A stretch of DNA of 64,000 nucleotides, from positions 992,001-1,056,000 of the forward strand of contig NZ_CP072014.1 in NCBI RefSeq assembly GCF_017603825.1, given 5' to 3'. Shown in pieces: positions 36,013 to 45,340 of this stretch. This stretch comes from Arthrobacter crystallopoietes. Lineage in GTDB: Bacteria; Actinomycetota; Actinomycetes; Actinomycetales; Micrococcaceae. Each line of letters opens with the position of its first letter. Within the stretch, counting starts at the first letter, position 1. Under the pieces are notes generated by a model, which did no database searches, was not told the origin of the DNA, and saw nothing but the letters and a program-made list of their open reading frames with translations. The position numbers were made by a program, and so were the translations under genes.

Positions 36013-37128
36013 GTGAAGGCATTCCGCTTCGGCCGCGCGGCCGCAGTACTTTCCGTAGCAGCCCTGGCCCTGACCGCCTGCGGCTCCGACAACGCCACCG
36101 GCGGTGGCCAGGAACCGGCCGGCAGCGCCGCGGCAGCCGAAAGCGTTTCCGGCACCCTGTCCGGGGCCGGTGCCTCTTCCCAGGACTCGGCCATGCAGGC
36201 ATGGATCGCCGGCTTCCAGTCGCAGAACCCCGAAGCGAACGTCCAGTACTCCCCGGACGGCTCCGGTGCCGGCCGTGACAACTTCCTGGCCGGCGGTGTG
36301 CAGTTTGCCGGTTCGGACGCCTACATGGATGAAGAAGAACTGGAGAAGTCCAAGGAGATCTGCGGCCCCGAGGGCGCCTTCCACATCCCGGGTTACGTTT
36401 CCCCGATCGCTGTCGCCTTCAACCTTGAAGGTGTCGAGGAGCTGAACCTCGATGCCGAGACCATCGCCAAGATTTTCCGCGGCGAGATCAAGAACTGGAA
36501 CGACGAGGCCATCGCCGCCCTGAACGAGGGCGTGGAACTGCCGGATACCCCCATCACCGTTGTCCACCGCGCGGACGACTCCGGCACCACCGAGAACTTC
36601 GTGGAGTACCTCTCCGCTGCCGCTCCCGACGTCTGGACCGACGAGCCCTCCGACGCCTGGCCTGCAGACATTGTGGCCGAGAACGCCCAGGGCACCTCCG
36701 GCGTCGTCTCCGCCGCCAGCGCCACCGATGGTGCCATCACCTACGCCGACGCTTCCGCCGTCGGGGCTTTGGGTACCGTCAAGGTCCAGGTCGGCGAGGA
36801 GTTCGTGGGCTACAGCCCCGAGGCCGCCGCCAAGGCAGTTGAGGTTGCCACGCCTGTTGAGGGCCGCAGCGACGTCGATATGTCCCTGGACCTCAAGCGC
36901 GACACCACCGAATCCGGGGCCTACCCGATCGTGCTGGTTTCCTACCACATCTACTGCAGCACCTACTCCGACCAGGAGACCGTTGACCTGGTCAAGGCTT
37001 TCGGCAACTACGTAATCAGTGAAGAAGGCCAGCAGGCTGCTGCCGACTCCGCGGGCAGCGCACCGCTCTCCGAGAACCTGCGCGAGCAGGCCGGAACCGC
37101 TCTCGAATCCATCTCGGTGGCTTCGTAG
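36013..37128 (+). CDS. pstS: Phosphate ABC transporter substrate-binding lipoprotein
   Basis: Extracellular phosphate-binding protein anchored by lipid. The GTG start gives 371 residues, with a lipoprotein signal (residues 1-22) and lipobox LTAC, Cys23. The mature part has GAGASSQDSAMQAWI, the SGAG-containing loop near residue 76, and DDSGTTENFVEYL, all phosphate-site motifs of PstS. The gene is preceded by a PHO box and followed by a hairpin before pstC, an arrangement that often gives higher PstS than PstC output. Confidence 0.95.
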   Translation: MKAFRFGRAAAVLSVAALALTACGSDNATGGGQEPAGSAAAAESVSGTLSGAGASSQDSAMQAWIAGFQSQNPEANVQYSPDGSGAGRDNFLAGGVQFAGSDAYMDEEELEKSKEICGPEGAFHIPGYVSPIAVAFNLEGVEELNLDAETIAKIFRGEIKNWNDEAIAALNEGVELPDTPITVVHRADDSGTTENFVEYLSAAAPDVWTDEPSDAWPADIVAENAQGTSGVVSAASATDGAITYADASAVGALGTVKVQVGEEFVGYSPEAAAKAVEVATPVEGRSDVDMSLDLKRDTTESGAYPIVLVSYHIYCSTYSDQETVDLVKAFGNYVISEEGQQAAADSAGSAPLSENLREQAGTALESISVAS

Positions 37129-37139
37129 CAACGCACGCA

Positions 37140-37180
37140 GGGGAGCCCCGCCGTCGAAAAATGACGAGCGGGGCATCCCC
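37140..37180 (+). terminator. Intercistronic hairpin between pstS and pstC
   Basis: A 12-bp stem with one bulged base pairs 37140-37151 with 37168-37180. It begins 11 bases after the pstS stop and lacks a T-run, so partial termination or mRNA protection is likely. Confidence 0.6.
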
Positions 37181-37272
37181 GTGTCAGGGAGCCGACGTTG
37201 CTCCCATGGACAAAACAGTGAAAACTGACAAAAGCCAGACCGCTAGAAAACAGGAGCCCGAAGGGTTGTGAA

Positions 37273-38202
37273 GTGTCCAACACATTGACAGAAAGCGGCA
37301 GCAGAGGCCGTGCCGGAGATAAGGTTTTCTCCGGCATTGCATTGTTCGCCGGCTGCCTGATTCTCTTCGTCCTTTTCTGCGTGGCGGTATTCCTGCTGTG
37401 GCAGGCCCTTCCGACGTTCGCCGCCGATCCGGCCGAAATCACCGGCGGTAACGGCTTCTGGACCTACATCTGGCCCATCGTGATCGGCACGCTCATCGCC
37501 GCCGCGATCGCGCTGCTGATTGCTACCCCGGTCTCCATTGGCGTGGCGCTGTTCATCTCGCACTACGCCCCGCGGAGGCTGTCCCAGAGCCTCGGCTACG
37601 TCGTCGACCTGCTCGCCGCCATCCCCTCGGTGGTTTACGGCGCGTGGGGCATGACCGTGCTGGCGCCGGCCCTGGTAGGCCCGTACGTCTGGCTGGCGGA
37701 GAACGCCGGCTGGATCCCGATCTTTGCGGGCCCGGCGAGCCAGACCGGCAAGACCATGCTGACCGCCGGTATCGTGCTCTCGGTCATGGTGCTGCCGATC
37801 ATCACCTCGCTCAGCCGGGAGATCTTCCTGCAAACGCCCAAGCTGCACGAGGAAGCCGCGTTGGCGATGGGCGCCACCCGCTGGGAAATGATCCGGATGA
37901 CCGTCTTCCCCTTCGCCCGCGCCGGCATCATCAGTGCCGTCATGCTGGGCCTGGGCCGCGCCCTGGGCGAAACGATGGCCGTTGCCATGGTGCTCTCCGG
38001 CGGCGGCCTGATCGCCAGCCTGATCCAGAGCGGTAACCAGACCATCGCGGCCGAAATCGCGCTGAACTTCCCGGAGGCTTTCGGGCTGCGACTGGCGGAG
38101 CTCATTGCCGCCGGCCTGGTCCTGTTCGTCATCACCCTGGCCGTGAACATGATCGCCCGCTGGATCGTTAGCCGTCACAAAGAATTCTCGGGGGCAAACT
38201 AA
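37273..38202 (+). CDS. pstC: Phosphate ABC transporter permease PstC
   Basis: One half of the membrane channel of the high-affinity phosphate transporter. The GTG start gives 309 residues with six transmembrane segments. The cytoplasmic EAA loop is seen in KLHEEAALAMGATRWEMI, which contacts PstB. It follows pstS after 144 bases containing a stem-loop. The TAA stop overlaps the pstA ATG by one base. Confidence 0.95.
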   Translation: MSNTLTESGSRGRAGDKVFSGIALFAGCLILFVLFCVAVFLLWQALPTFAADPAEITGGNGFWTYIWPIVIGTLIAAAIALLIATPVSIGVALFISHYAPRRLSQSLGYVVDLLAAIPSVVYGAWGMTVLAPALVGPYVWLAENAGWIPIFAGPASQTGKTMLTAGIVLSVMVLPIITSLSREIFLQTPKLHEEAALAMGATRWEMIRMTVFPFARAGIISAVMLGLGRALGETMAVAMVLSGGGLIASLIQSGNQTIAAEIALNFPEAFGLRLAELIAAGLVLFVITLAVNMIARWIVSRHKEFSGAN

Positions 38203-39317
38203 TGTCACAGACCGCTACGCGTACGCCTTCGCCGCTGCGTAAGAACACGCTGACCAAGAACCAGTTGCCCAAGTGGGCCATCTGGGCGGTGCTGGCCGGC
38301 TCGCTGGTCCTCGGCGCTGCAATTTCCTCCCTGATCGGCTTCCACGTGGTCGGCTGGGCGCTGTTCTCCGCCGTCATCTTTGTGATCGCCGGGTTCCTGG
38401 TCACGCTCTCCGTTGAGGGTGAGCGCAAGGCCAAGGACCGGTTCGCGTCCAACCTGATCTACGCTGCATTCATCGTGGCGCTGGTGCCGCTGGTCTCCGT
38501 GATCTGGACGGTCCTGGAAAAGGGCCTTCCCGGTATGACCTCCAACTTCCTGTTCACCTCCATGAACGGCATGACCGGTGTGGTGGACAACGAGACCGTC
38601 GAGAACGGCACCCCGGTGCTCGGCGGCGCCTACCACGGGATCGTCGGCACGGTCCTGATCACCTTCTGGGCGACTGTCATATCGGTGCCGGTGGGCCTGC
38701 TGACCGCCGTCTACCTCGTTGAGTACAGCAAGGGCGGCTCGCTCTCCCGCGGCATCACGTTCTTCGTCGACGTCATGACTGGCATTCCGTCCATCGTCGC
38801 CGGCCTGTTCGCGGCGGCGCTCTTCGGCCTGATCTTCGGTCCGTCCACACGTACCGGCTTTGTCGCTGCCGTGGCGTTGTCCGTGCTGATGATCCCCGTG
38901 GTGGTGCGCTCTACCGAGGAAATGCTCAAGATCGTGCCCAACGAGTTGCGCGAAGCGTCCTACGCCCTCGGCGTGCGCAAATGGCGCACGATCGTCAAGG
39001 TGGTGGTGCCGACGGCGATCTCGGGTATTGCATCCGGTGTCACCCTGGCCATCGCCCGGGTCATCGGCGAAACCGCTCCACTGCTGGTCACCGCCGGTTT
39101 CGTCAACAGCATCAACTTCAATGCGTTTGCGGGCTGGATGACTACCTTGCCGACATTTATCTACCGGCAGCTGATGAACCCCACCTCGCCGACGAACATC
39201 GATCCGAGTGCCCAGCGGGCCTGGGCCGCGGCGCTGCTGCTGATCCTGGTTGTCATGCTGCTGAACCTGATCGCCCGGGTTATTGCCCGCCTCTTCGCCC
39301 CCAAGACCGGCCGCTAA
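38202..39317 (+). CDS. pstA: Phosphate ABC transporter permease PstA
   Basis: Second membrane half of the Pst transporter (371 residues). An N-terminal cytoplasmic stretch and two extra hydrophobic segments at about residues 25-65 precede the core, making it longer than the about 300-residue E. coli PstA. The EAA loop reads [19 protein letters not shown]. The start overlaps pstC by one base, and pstB follows after 31 bases with its own AGAGAAGG site. Confidence 0.95.
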   Translation: MSQTATRTPSPLRKNTLTKNQLPKWAIWAVLAGSLVLGAAISSLIGFHVVGWALFSAVIFVIAGFLVTLSVEGERKAKDRFASNLIYAAFIVALVPLVSVIWTVLEKGLPGMTSNFLFTSMNGMTGVVDNETVENGTPVLGGAYHGIVGTVLITFWATVISVPVGLLTAVYLVEYSKGGSLSRGITFFVDVMTGIPSIVAGLFAAALFGLIFGPSTRTGFVAAVALSVLMIPVVVRSTEEMLKIVPNELREASYALGVRKWRTIVKVVVPTAISGIASGVTLAIARVIGETAPLLVTAGFVNSINFNAFAGWMTTLPTFIYRQLMNPTSPTNIDPSAQRAWAAALLLILVVMLLNLIARVIARLFAPKTGR

Positions 39318-39348
39318 GCCTCCACCTGCGTCCAAGAGAAGGAACACT

Positions 39349-40128
39349 ATGTCCAAGCGTATCGACGTCAATGATCTGAACGTCTACTACGGTAATTTCC
39401 GGGCCGTTGAAGGCGTGAGCATCAACATTGAGGCTAAGTCCGTCACCGCGTTCATTGGGCCCTCCGGCTGCGGCAAATCCACCTTCCTGCGGACCCTGAA
39501 CCGCATGCACGAGGTGCTTCCGGGCGCCCGGGTCGAGGGCGAAGTGCTCCTGGACGGGGAAAACCTCTACGGGCCCGGCGTCGACCCGGTCACAGTGCGG
39601 AGCCAGATCGGCATGGTTTTCCAGCGGCCGAACCCGTTCCCCACCATGTCCATCCGGGACAACGTCCTGGCAGGCGTGAAGCTGAACAACAAGCGCATCA
39701 GCAAGTCGGATGCGGACGCACTGGTGGAGAAGTCGCTGACCGGCGCCAACCTGTGGAACGAGGTCAAGGACCGTCTGGACAAGCCGGGCTCCGGCCTCTC
39801 CGGCGGCCAGCAGCAGCGTCTGTGCATTGCCCGCGCCATTGCCGTCTCCCCGCAGGTGATTCTGATGGACGAGCCGTGCTCGGCCCTGGACCCGATCTCG
39901 ACCCTTGCCATCGAGGACCTGATCGAGGAACTGAAGACCGAATACACCGTGGTGATCGTGACCCACAATATGCAGCAGGCCGCCCGCGTCTCGGACAAGA
40001 CGGCGTTCTTCAACATCGCCGGCACCGGCAAGCCCGGCAAGCTGATCGAATACAACGACACGCCCACCATCTTCAACAACCCGAGCGAGAAGTCCACCGA
40101 AGACTACGTCTCCGGCCGCTTCGGCTAA
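39349..40128 (+). CDS. pstB: Phosphate ABC transporter ATP-binding protein PstB
   Basis: ATPase powering phosphate import. The ATG at 39349 gives the expected 259 residues ([15 protein letters not shown]). Walker A is GPSGCGKST near residues 38-46, the Q-loop lies in [11 protein letters not shown], the ABC signature is LSGGQQQRL, and Walker B is [13 protein letters not shown]. It ends the pstSCAB operon; no phoU follows here. A strong hairpin separates it from the convergent pit gene. Confidence 0.97.
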   Translation: MSKRIDVNDLNVYYGNFRAVEGVSINIEAKSVTAFIGPSGCGKSTFLRTLNRMHEVLPGARVEGEVLLDGENLYGPGVDPVTVRSQIGMVFQRPNPFPTMSIRDNVLAGVKLNNKRISKSDADALVEKSLTGANLWNEVKDRLDKPGSGLSGGQQQRLCIARAIAVSPQVILMDEPCSALDPISTLAIEDLIEELKTEYTVVIVTHNMQQAARVSDKTAFFNIAGTGKPGKLIEYNDTPTIFNNPSEKSTEDYVSGRFG

Positions 40129-40168
40129 CCAGCAGTGTCCCGGTTCAACCGGGTCTGCACAGCTGCCT

Positions 40169-40210
40169 ACGGCGGCACCCGGCGGTTACACGCCCGCCGG
40201 GTGCCGCCGT
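40169..40210. terminator. Hairpin between pstB and pit
   Basis: A perfect 17-bp inverted repeat (40169-40185 and 40194-40210) lies between convergent operons and could serve both strands. There is no long T-run on either side. Confidence 0.7.
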
Positions 40211-40226
40211 CGTGCTTTGGCCGAAG

Positions 40227-41237
40227 CTACAGCAGCGGATCCAGCGCCAGGTAGAGGACCGCGCCCATGGTTGCCGTCGCGACGGCGGTCAGGACCCAGG
40301 TGAGGAAAACACGGTTGGCCACACGCCAGCGGACGGCGTCGAAGCGCTGGTTGGCGCCGGCCCCAAGGATGGACGAGGTCATGGTGTGCGTGCTGGAAAG
40401 CGGGATGTGCAGGGCCATCCCGCCGAAAAACAGCATCGCCGAACTAACGCCTTGTGCCACGGCCCCGCGCAACGGGTCCATCCTCACCAACCGGTAGCCC
40501 AGAGTGTGCGAGAGGCGCCAGCCGCCGAACAGGCTGCCCGCGGCCAGCAGGGTCGCCGCGAACAACTGGACCCACAGCGGCATCCGGCTCCCGGTATCCA
40601 GCCCCGCAGCGACCAGCGCCAACAGCAGCACGGCCATGGTCCGCTGTCCGTCCTGGAGTCCGTGCCCCAAGGCAAATGCGCCGGCGAGGATGGATTGGAT
40701 CATCCGGTTGGTCTCGTTGGCCCGTTTCGGCGCCGTGTAGCGCGAAATCCAGGTCAAGGGAAACACCACTACGTAGGAGATGGCGAAGGCGATGACGGGG
40801 GAGAGCAGCAGCGGCAAGACTATCTGCGTGCCGATGAAGTTATCCCCGGCGATGATGTTGTGGCCACCGAGGAAAGCGGAGGCAGCGCCGGAGCCCACCA
40901 GCCCGCCCACCAGCGCGTGTGTGGACGAGGAAGGCATCCGCCGCCACCAGGTGTAGATTCCCCAGCCGCAGGCGCTTAGCAGGCCGGCTATGAGGATGCC
41001 GAGGCCCTCGGGCCCTTCAGGCAGGCCAATCCAGGCCTCGCTGACCAGCAGGGCCAGGCCGGTGGAGATCATCGCGCCGGCAAAGTTGAAAAAAGCCACG
41101 AGAACGACGGCGATGCTCGGCGTGAGTGCGCGGGTGCGGACAGCGGTGGCTGCGGCATTGGAGACGTCATGGAAACCGTTGATGAAGGCGAAGGATCCGG
41201 CGAAGACGACGACTGCTGCGAACAGGAACAGCTCCAC
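40227..41237 (-). CDS. Low-affinity inorganic phosphate transporter (Pit family)
   Basis: Proton- or cation-coupled phosphate symporter of 336 residues with about 8-10 membrane segments. The family motifs FINGFHDVSNAAATAV near residues 18-33 and GHGLQDGQRTM in the second half are present, the internally duplicated signature of Pit. The start is GTG immediately after the DUF47 stop (TAGGTG). A low-affinity carrier beside the high-affinity pst operon gives this locus both phosphate uptake modes. Confidence 0.93.
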   Translation of the reverse strand: MELFLFAAVVVFAGSFAFINGFHDVSNAAATAVRTRALTPSIAVVLVAFFNFAGAMISTGLALLVSEAWIGLPEGPEGLGILIAGLLSACGWGIYTWWRRMPSSSTHALVGGLVGSGAASAFLGGHNIIAGDNFIGTQIVLPLLLSPVIAFAISYVVVFPLTWISRYTAPKRANETNRMIQSILAGAFALGHGLQDGQRTMAVLLLALVAAGLDTGSRMPLWVQLFAATLLAAGSLFGGWRLSHTLGYRLVRMDPLRGAVAQGVSSAMLFFGGMALHIPLSSTHTMTSSILGAGANQRFDAVRWRVANRVFLTWVLTAVATATMGAVLYLALDPLL

Positions 41238-41855
41238 CTACGATTCCTTGATCAGAATCTGGCCCACGTGGTTCGAAACGCGCCGCAAGTCCTTCGTGAC
41301 TTCCACGAGTTGGTTGGCGACGTCCCGGTGGCGCAGGTAGTTCGGAGTCTTCAGCTCCTTCTGCGCCTCCGCGGTCCAGTTCCGGTGGGTCCGCTCCGCC
41401 CGCTTGGCCAGCCGCAGCATTTCCACGTAGTACTCATCCAGATCCAGCAGGGAACTCAGACGCCCCATTGCGTCCCGGGTCAGCTCCGACATGCGGGCGA
41501 TGACCTCCAGCTGCTCCGACGCCCTGGTGGAAAGCCGTTTGACCCGGTTCAGCGCGATCAGCTCGGCGGCGCCGTCGAGCTTTTCGTAGGCCTCCACGAT
41601 GTACCGGGAGATCTGGAAAAGGTCCTCGCGGGGCAGCGGCGTGATGAAGCTGGTGCGCACGTGTGTCATCAGCGCGAAGTGAAGCTCGAAAACCTTGGCA
41701 TCATGCTGGTGCAGCTCTTCGGCCAGCCGGTCGTAGTCATCTGCCGAGGCACCGAGGATTTCGGAGAGCGTGGTGACGCCGTGGGGGATCTGACCCGCCA
41801 TCTCGGTCAGAAGATCCAGGCTCTTGTTCTCCTGGGGGAAAAGGCTTAGCTTCAC
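41238..41855 (-). CDS. DUF47 (PhoU-like) Pit accessory protein
   Basis: A 205-residue all-helical PhoU-related protein of the DUF47 family, which is usually encoded directly upstream of Pit-type phosphate transporters and thought to regulate them. Characteristic segments are FITPLPREDLFQISRYI at about residues 71-87 and LRHRDVANQLVEVTKDL near the end. The start is GTG. Its stop abuts the pit start, so the two genes are co-translated. A GTTCACTTTC element lies about 76 bases upstream. Confidence 0.88.
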   Translation of the reverse strand: MKLSLFPQENKSLDLLTEMAGQIPHGVTTLSEILGASADDYDRLAEELHQHDAKVFELHFALMTHVRTSFITPLPREDLFQISRYIVEAYEKLDGAAELIALNRVKRLSTRASEQLEVIARMSELTRDAMGRLSSLLDLDEYYVEMLRLAKRAERTHRNWTAEAQKELKTPNYLRHRDVANQLVEVTKDLRRVSNHVGQILIKES

Positions 41856-42196
41856 TGTTTCACCGAAGGTCTCTAGCTGGGGAAGAAAACTGCGGAGCTG
41901 AGGGCGTCCGCAACGCTAAGAGTATCGTCTGAAAGTGAACAAAAATAATGGTGCCGAACTGGGAGCGCCTCTCGGCGGATGGCCGCTCAAAGCGGCTAAA
42001 AGTTGGAGCCCGGGGCTGCCACAGTTCGACACCACCTTCAGTTTTCTACGCCTGAGCATCGATGTCAACCACCGCAGAATAACGGGGAAAAAACGCTAAA
42101 TCTGCTGGATAATCAGGCCGGACAGGGCTAACATGCCCCGCGTTCAACGGCCTTGCGGGGCCGGTGCTGCGGGGCTCTAAGGGACTGTCTGTTGGC
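41856..42196 (-). other. Intergenic region upstream of DUF47-pit, with a single PHO-like unit
   Basis: No gene is visible in these 341 bases. On the minus strand 41941-41931 reads TGTTCACTTTC, the same 11 bases found in the first unit of the pst PHO box, but without a second adjacent unit. It lies 76 bases before the DUF47 start. A 7-bp inverted repeat GCCCCGC/GCGGGGC at 42135-42141 and 42155-42161 may be a weak terminator for the 42197 gene. Confidence 0.5.
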
Positions 42197-42844
42197 TTAG
42201 TCCAGCTCGCCGCGGCGCCAGGCAACTGCCGCCGCTTCGAGGTCCTCCGCCGTCTTGATCAGACGGTGGGAGCTCTGTGTGAGTTTTGCCGCATGGTTCT
42301 CATTGGCGGGTTCGGCGGCGTCCGCATGGTGCGTCTGGCCGAGGGCCACAACGCGGCAGAATGCAGCCGAGCGGTCCAGTGCGACGTCGAAATCGCCGTC
42401 GAAAGCTCCCGACAGAATGGTGTCCGCCATCTTAGTGACTTCGTCCGCTCCCGGAGGCTCGGCAACACCGGCCACCACCTTGGACACTTCGGCGACGTCC
42501 TTGCCGGCCTTGAAGAACGCGGACATGCGCTCGGGGTTCTGCTGGGTGGCGGTGCGCAGGGCATAGAGCCGCCAGAGCGCGCCGGGCAGCGACCGTGCGG
42601 GACTCTCGGCCCACATCTCCGCAATGGCGTCGAGGCCCTGCTGGTCCGCCAGCTTGACCAACCGCTTGGTGATCTCGGGGTCATCCGATTCCCGGCCATG
42701 GTGGACCAGTGCCTGCGCCGCCAGGTGGGCTGCTTCGGAAACCCGTGCCGGGTCCGCCCCGCCGGTGAATCCTTCGAAGTCCAACGGAGCAAATGGCTTT
42801 GGCTTATGCGGCCGCGGTACGTCAATTCCGTTGTTTCCGTCCAT
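42197..42844 (-). CDS. Conserved actinobacterial hypothetical protein
   Basis: A 215-residue soluble, largely helical protein with no signal, membrane segment or recognised domain. Motif-like stretches are HKPKPFAPLDFEGFTGGADP near the start and SPARSLPGALWRLYALR in the middle. Similar proteins occur throughout Arthrobacter relatives and are sometimes labelled as RNA polymerase subunits without basis; I keep it as unknown. TATCGT lies 6 nt before the ATG, consistent with a leaderless mRNA. Confidence 0.78.
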   Translation of the reverse strand: MDGNNGIDVPRPHKPKPFAPLDFEGFTGGADPARVSEAAHLAAQALVHHGRESDDPEITKRLVKLADQQGLDAIAEMWAESPARSLPGALWRLYALRTATQQNPERMSAFFKAGKDVAEVSKVVAGVAEPPGADEVTKMADTILSGAFDGDFDVALDRSAAFCRVVALGQTHHADAAEPANENHAAKLTQSSHRLIKTAEDLEAAAVAWRRGELD

Positions 42845-42850
42845 GCCATG

Positions 42851-42856
42851 ACGATA
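42851..42856 (-). promoter_or_regulatory. -10 hexamer for the 42197-42844 gene
   Basis: Minus-strand TATCGT ends 6 nt before the ATG at 42844. Confidence 0.5.
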
Positions 42857-42969
42857 CTCCTACGGCTCATATCGGTCGAGGACCGGCGATTCATCTGTAG
42901 GGGCATGGGTGCGATAAAGTAAGTAACGGTCGATTTGGTCCGGGTCTTGTATCCGGCCGGATGACTGGA

Positions 42970-43042
42970 GGGCCTTTAGCTCAGTTGGTAGAGCATCGGA
43001 CTTTTAATCCGCGGGTCGCGGGTTCGATCCCCGCAGGGCCCA
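42970..43042 (+). tRNA. tRNA-Lys (anticodon TTT)
   Basis: A 73-base cloverleaf: acceptor GGGCCTT with AGGGCCC, D arm GCTC/GAGC, anticodon loop CTTTTAA with TTT at 43003-43005, and T arm GCGGG-TTCGATC-CCCGC. The discriminator is A43042, and CC follows in the genome. The outermost pair of the anticodon stem is a T-C mismatch. Confidence 0.96.
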
Positions 43043-43048
43043 CCGCCG

Positions 43049-43087
43049 CAGTACCCCTGCCAGACGATATGTCGGGCAGGGGTACTG
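43049..43087 (+). terminator. Hairpin terminator after tRNA-Lys
   Basis: A perfect 13-bp inverted repeat (43049-43061 and 43075-43087), with a further GAC/GTC pairing inside the loop, starts 6 bases after the tRNA. Confidence 0.75.
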
Positions 43088-43190
43088 GCGTTTAACCAGG
43101 GACCTCCGGGGTGCTTGAAACGGCCGTTTCGGGTGGCGCGCACTCCCGGACGCCGACCTTTTACTCCGATGTGTCGATTTTGTCACAGCG

Positions 43191-43212
43191 CAAATGTCAC
43201 AGAATGGTAACG
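43191..43212 (+). repeat. Direct repeat TGTCACAG upstream of ectA
   Basis: TGTCACAG at 43191-43198 and 43205-43212 has a 14-base period and precedes an AT-rich stretch. The layout suits binding of a regulator to tandem half-sites; the protein is unknown. Confidence 0.65.
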
Positions 43213-43345
43213 ATAATTATCCCGGCGATCTAGGCCGTCGCCATTTCGCCGATTGCCAAGCAAAACAAGGCCAAACGCGGAATGCGCCGAAGCGGCCGCG
43301 GAGAGCCCTGAGCGCCCAAAACGTGTCAAATCCGCGCATCTCGGG

Positions 43346-43373
43346 TTGATTATCATCCAGATCTCGTTACGGT
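43346..43373 (+). promoter_or_regulatory. Putative ectA promoter (-35 TTGATT, -10 TACGGT)
   Basis: TTGATT (43346-43351) and TACGGT (43368-43373) are separated by 16 bases. The -10 ends 7 nt before the ATG, so ectA may be translated from a leaderless mRNA. Confidence 0.5.
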
Positions 43374-43380
43374 CGAATAG

Positions 43381-43890
43381 ATGGTTCAAGAACTCGCAGA
43401 AACCCAGACACGTCCGAGGCTAGAAGCAAAATTCCGTAAACCAACCCTGAATGATGGCGCTGCATTGTGGCGCATGGCGAAGGACTCCCAAGTCCTCGAT
43501 TTGAATTCGTCCTATTCCTATTTGCTGTGGTGCCGCGACTTTGCGGAAACGTCAGTCGTCGCCACCATTGATGATGAACCGGCCGGTTTTGTTACCGGCT
43601 ACGTGCGCCCCGATGAGCCCGGCACCTTGATGGTGTGGCAGGTTGCGGTCAACCAAGCGTTCCGAGGTCAGAAACTCGCCGCCACCATGCTCGACGAGCT
43701 GGCCGCACGGCTGGATTCCGACTTCGTTGAAACGACGATTACCGACGACAATGCTGCATCCATGCGCCTGTTCTCCAGCTTTGCCGAGCGCCGGAATGTT
43801 CCGCTGGAGCGCGATCCCCTGTTTACCCGGAGCATGTACCCCGACGGCCATGACACGGAATTCCTGTTCCGGATTGGCCCGCTGAACTAG
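43381..43890 (+). CDS. ectA: L-2,4-diaminobutyrate acetyltransferase
   Basis: Acetylates diaminobutyrate to N-gamma-acetyl-diaminobutyrate, the second step of ectoine synthesis. The 169-residue GNAT protein begins the conserved domain at FRKPTLNDGAALWRMAKD, has DLNSSYSYLLWCRDFAETS, which is characteristic of EctA, and the acetyl-CoA loop in VNQAFRGQKLAATML. It opens ectABCD; a 133-base gap separates it from ectB. There is no ribosome site, and a promoter lies directly upstream. Confidence 0.95.
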   Translation: MVQELAETQTRPRLEAKFRKPTLNDGAALWRMAKDSQVLDLNSSYSYLLWCRDFAETSVVATIDDEPAGFVTGYVRPDEPGTLMVWQVAVNQAFRGQKLAATMLDELAARLDSDFVETTITDDNAASMRLFSSFAERRNVPLERDPLFTRSMYPDGHDTEFLFRIGPLN

Positions 43891-44023
43891 GTATTTATTG
43901 CCTGCTTGTCCTGCTTTTTCTCCGCAGTTTTGCTCCAGCTCTGATTTTGTTAATCCGCGGCTGCATTTCGCGTACCTCCCGAGAGGTCGCAGCGGCCGCA
44001 CCACATGAAGGAAGTTCTTTCTC

Positions 44024-45295
44024 ATGACAGATATTTTTGAAACGCTTGAATCAGAAGTCCGTGGATATTGCCGCAGCTGGCCCACCGTTTTCGAACGCTC
44101 GCAGGGCAGCACCATGTACGCCGAAGACGGCAAGGAGTACCTTGACTTCTTCTCCGGCGCCGGCGCGCTGAACTACGGCCACAACAACCCGCTGCTGCTT
44201 GAGCCGCTGCTGGATTACCTGCGCAGCGGTGCCGTGGTGCACTCGCTGGACATGAAGACCCCCGCCAAGCGCCGCTTCCTGGAAACCTTCCAGGAGGTCA
44301 TCCTCAAGCCGCGCGGAATGGACCACAAGGTCATGTTCCCCGGCCCCACGGGCACGAACTCGGTCGAGGCTGCCCTGAAGCTGGCCCGTAAAGTCACCGG
44401 CCGCCAGCACATCCTCAGCTTCACGAACGCGTTCCACGGCATGACGCTGGGTTCGCTGTCCGTCACGGGCAACTCGATGAAGCGCAAGGGCGCAGGCATC
44501 CCGCTGACCAACAGCTCCAAGATCCCCTACGACGATTACTTCGACGGCGAGACCGCGGACTTCCTGTGGCTGGAGCGCGTGCTCGAAGACAGCGGTTCCG
44601 GCGTGGATAAGCCCGCCGCCGTCATCGTGGAGACCGTCCAGGGCGAAGGCGGCCTCAACGCCGCGCGCCTGACCTGGCTCAAGGGCCTGTCCGACCTGTG
44701 CAAGAAGCACGACATCCTGCTGATCGTCGACGACGTCCAGGCCGGATGCGGCCGCACCGGTACGTTCTTCAGCTTCGAGGACGCGGGCTTCACCCCGGAC
44801 ATCATCTGCCTGTCCAAGTCCATCTCCGGTTTCGGCCTGCCGATGGCACTGACCTTGTTCCGTCCGGAGCTCGATGTCTGGGAGCCGGGCGAGCACAATG
44901 GCACGTTCCGCGGCCACAACCCGGCCTTCGTGACCGGCACCGCTGCGCTGAACACCTACTGGCGCGACGACGCCTTCCAGCAGCAGGTTGCTGCCCGCAT
45001 CGCCCAGCTGCACGAGGGCCTGGAGCGCCTCGCCGCTACGGTCGAGGGCGCCAGCGTCCGCGGCCGCGGCCTGTTGGCCGGTGTGTTCTTCCCGGACACC
45101 GAAACCGCCGGCAAGATCGCAGCCGCTGCCTACGAGCAGGGCCTGCTGGTGGAAACCTCCGGCCCCGAGAGTGAAGTTGTCAAGCTCATGCCGGCACTGA
45201 CCATCACCGCCGAGGAGCTGGAGCGCGGTCTCGGGATCCTGATCGAGGCTGCCAAGACCGTCACCGGTGCACGCGAACTGGTCGGCGCGCTCTAA
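44024..45295 (+). CDS. ectB: Diaminobutyrate-2-oxoglutarate transaminase
   Basis: Pyridoxal-phosphate enzyme moving an amino group from glutamate to aspartate semialdehyde, the first ectoine step. The 423-residue class III aminotransferase has [20 protein letters not shown] near residues 107-126, [11 protein letters not shown] at 236-246 and the cofactor lysine Lys265 in [23 protein letters not shown] is also typical of EctB. It has a GAAGGAAG-type site and lies 45 bases before ectC. Confidence 0.97.
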   Translation: MTDIFETLESEVRGYCRSWPTVFERSQGSTMYAEDGKEYLDFFSGAGALNYGHNNPLLLEPLLDYLRSGAVVHSLDMKTPAKRRFLETFQEVILKPRGMDHKVMFPGPTGTNSVEAALKLARKVTGRQHILSFTNAFHGMTLGSLSVTGNSMKRKGAGIPLTNSSKIPYDDYFDGETADFLWLERVLEDSGSGVDKPAAVIVETVQGEGGLNAARLTWLKGLSDLCKKHDILLIVDDVQAGCGRTGTFFSFEDAGFTPDIICLSKSISGFGLPMALTLFRPELDVWEPGEHNGTFRGHNPAFVTGTAALNTYWRDDAFQQQVAARIAQLHEGLERLAATVEGASVRGRGLLAGVFFPDTETAGKIAAAAYEQGLLVETSGPESEVVKLMPALTITAEELERGLGILIEAAKTVTGARELVGAL

Positions 45296-45340
45296 CCAAC
45301 GCCGCTGCCCGAAGATTACCCCAAGACTTAAGGAGCATCC

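Larger units (their letters stand above)
43088..43380 (+). other. Regulatory region upstream of ectA
   Basis: No gene is visible. It contains the perfect palindrome GAAACGGCCGTTTC at 43117-43130, an 8-base direct repeat at 43191 and 43205, an AT-rich stretch near 43213-43230, and a promoter-like pair next to the ectA start. Confidence 0.6.

Noticed and set aside
42197-42844. Naming this gene as an RNA polymerase subunit
   Set aside because: The protein has none of the polymerase motifs; such labels on similar proteins appear to be propagated errors.
42970-43042. tRNA-Lys as an integration site for the ect-put-ure region
   Set aside because: I found no second copy of the tRNA 3' end and no integrase. 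Codon usage and base composition of the following genes look native.
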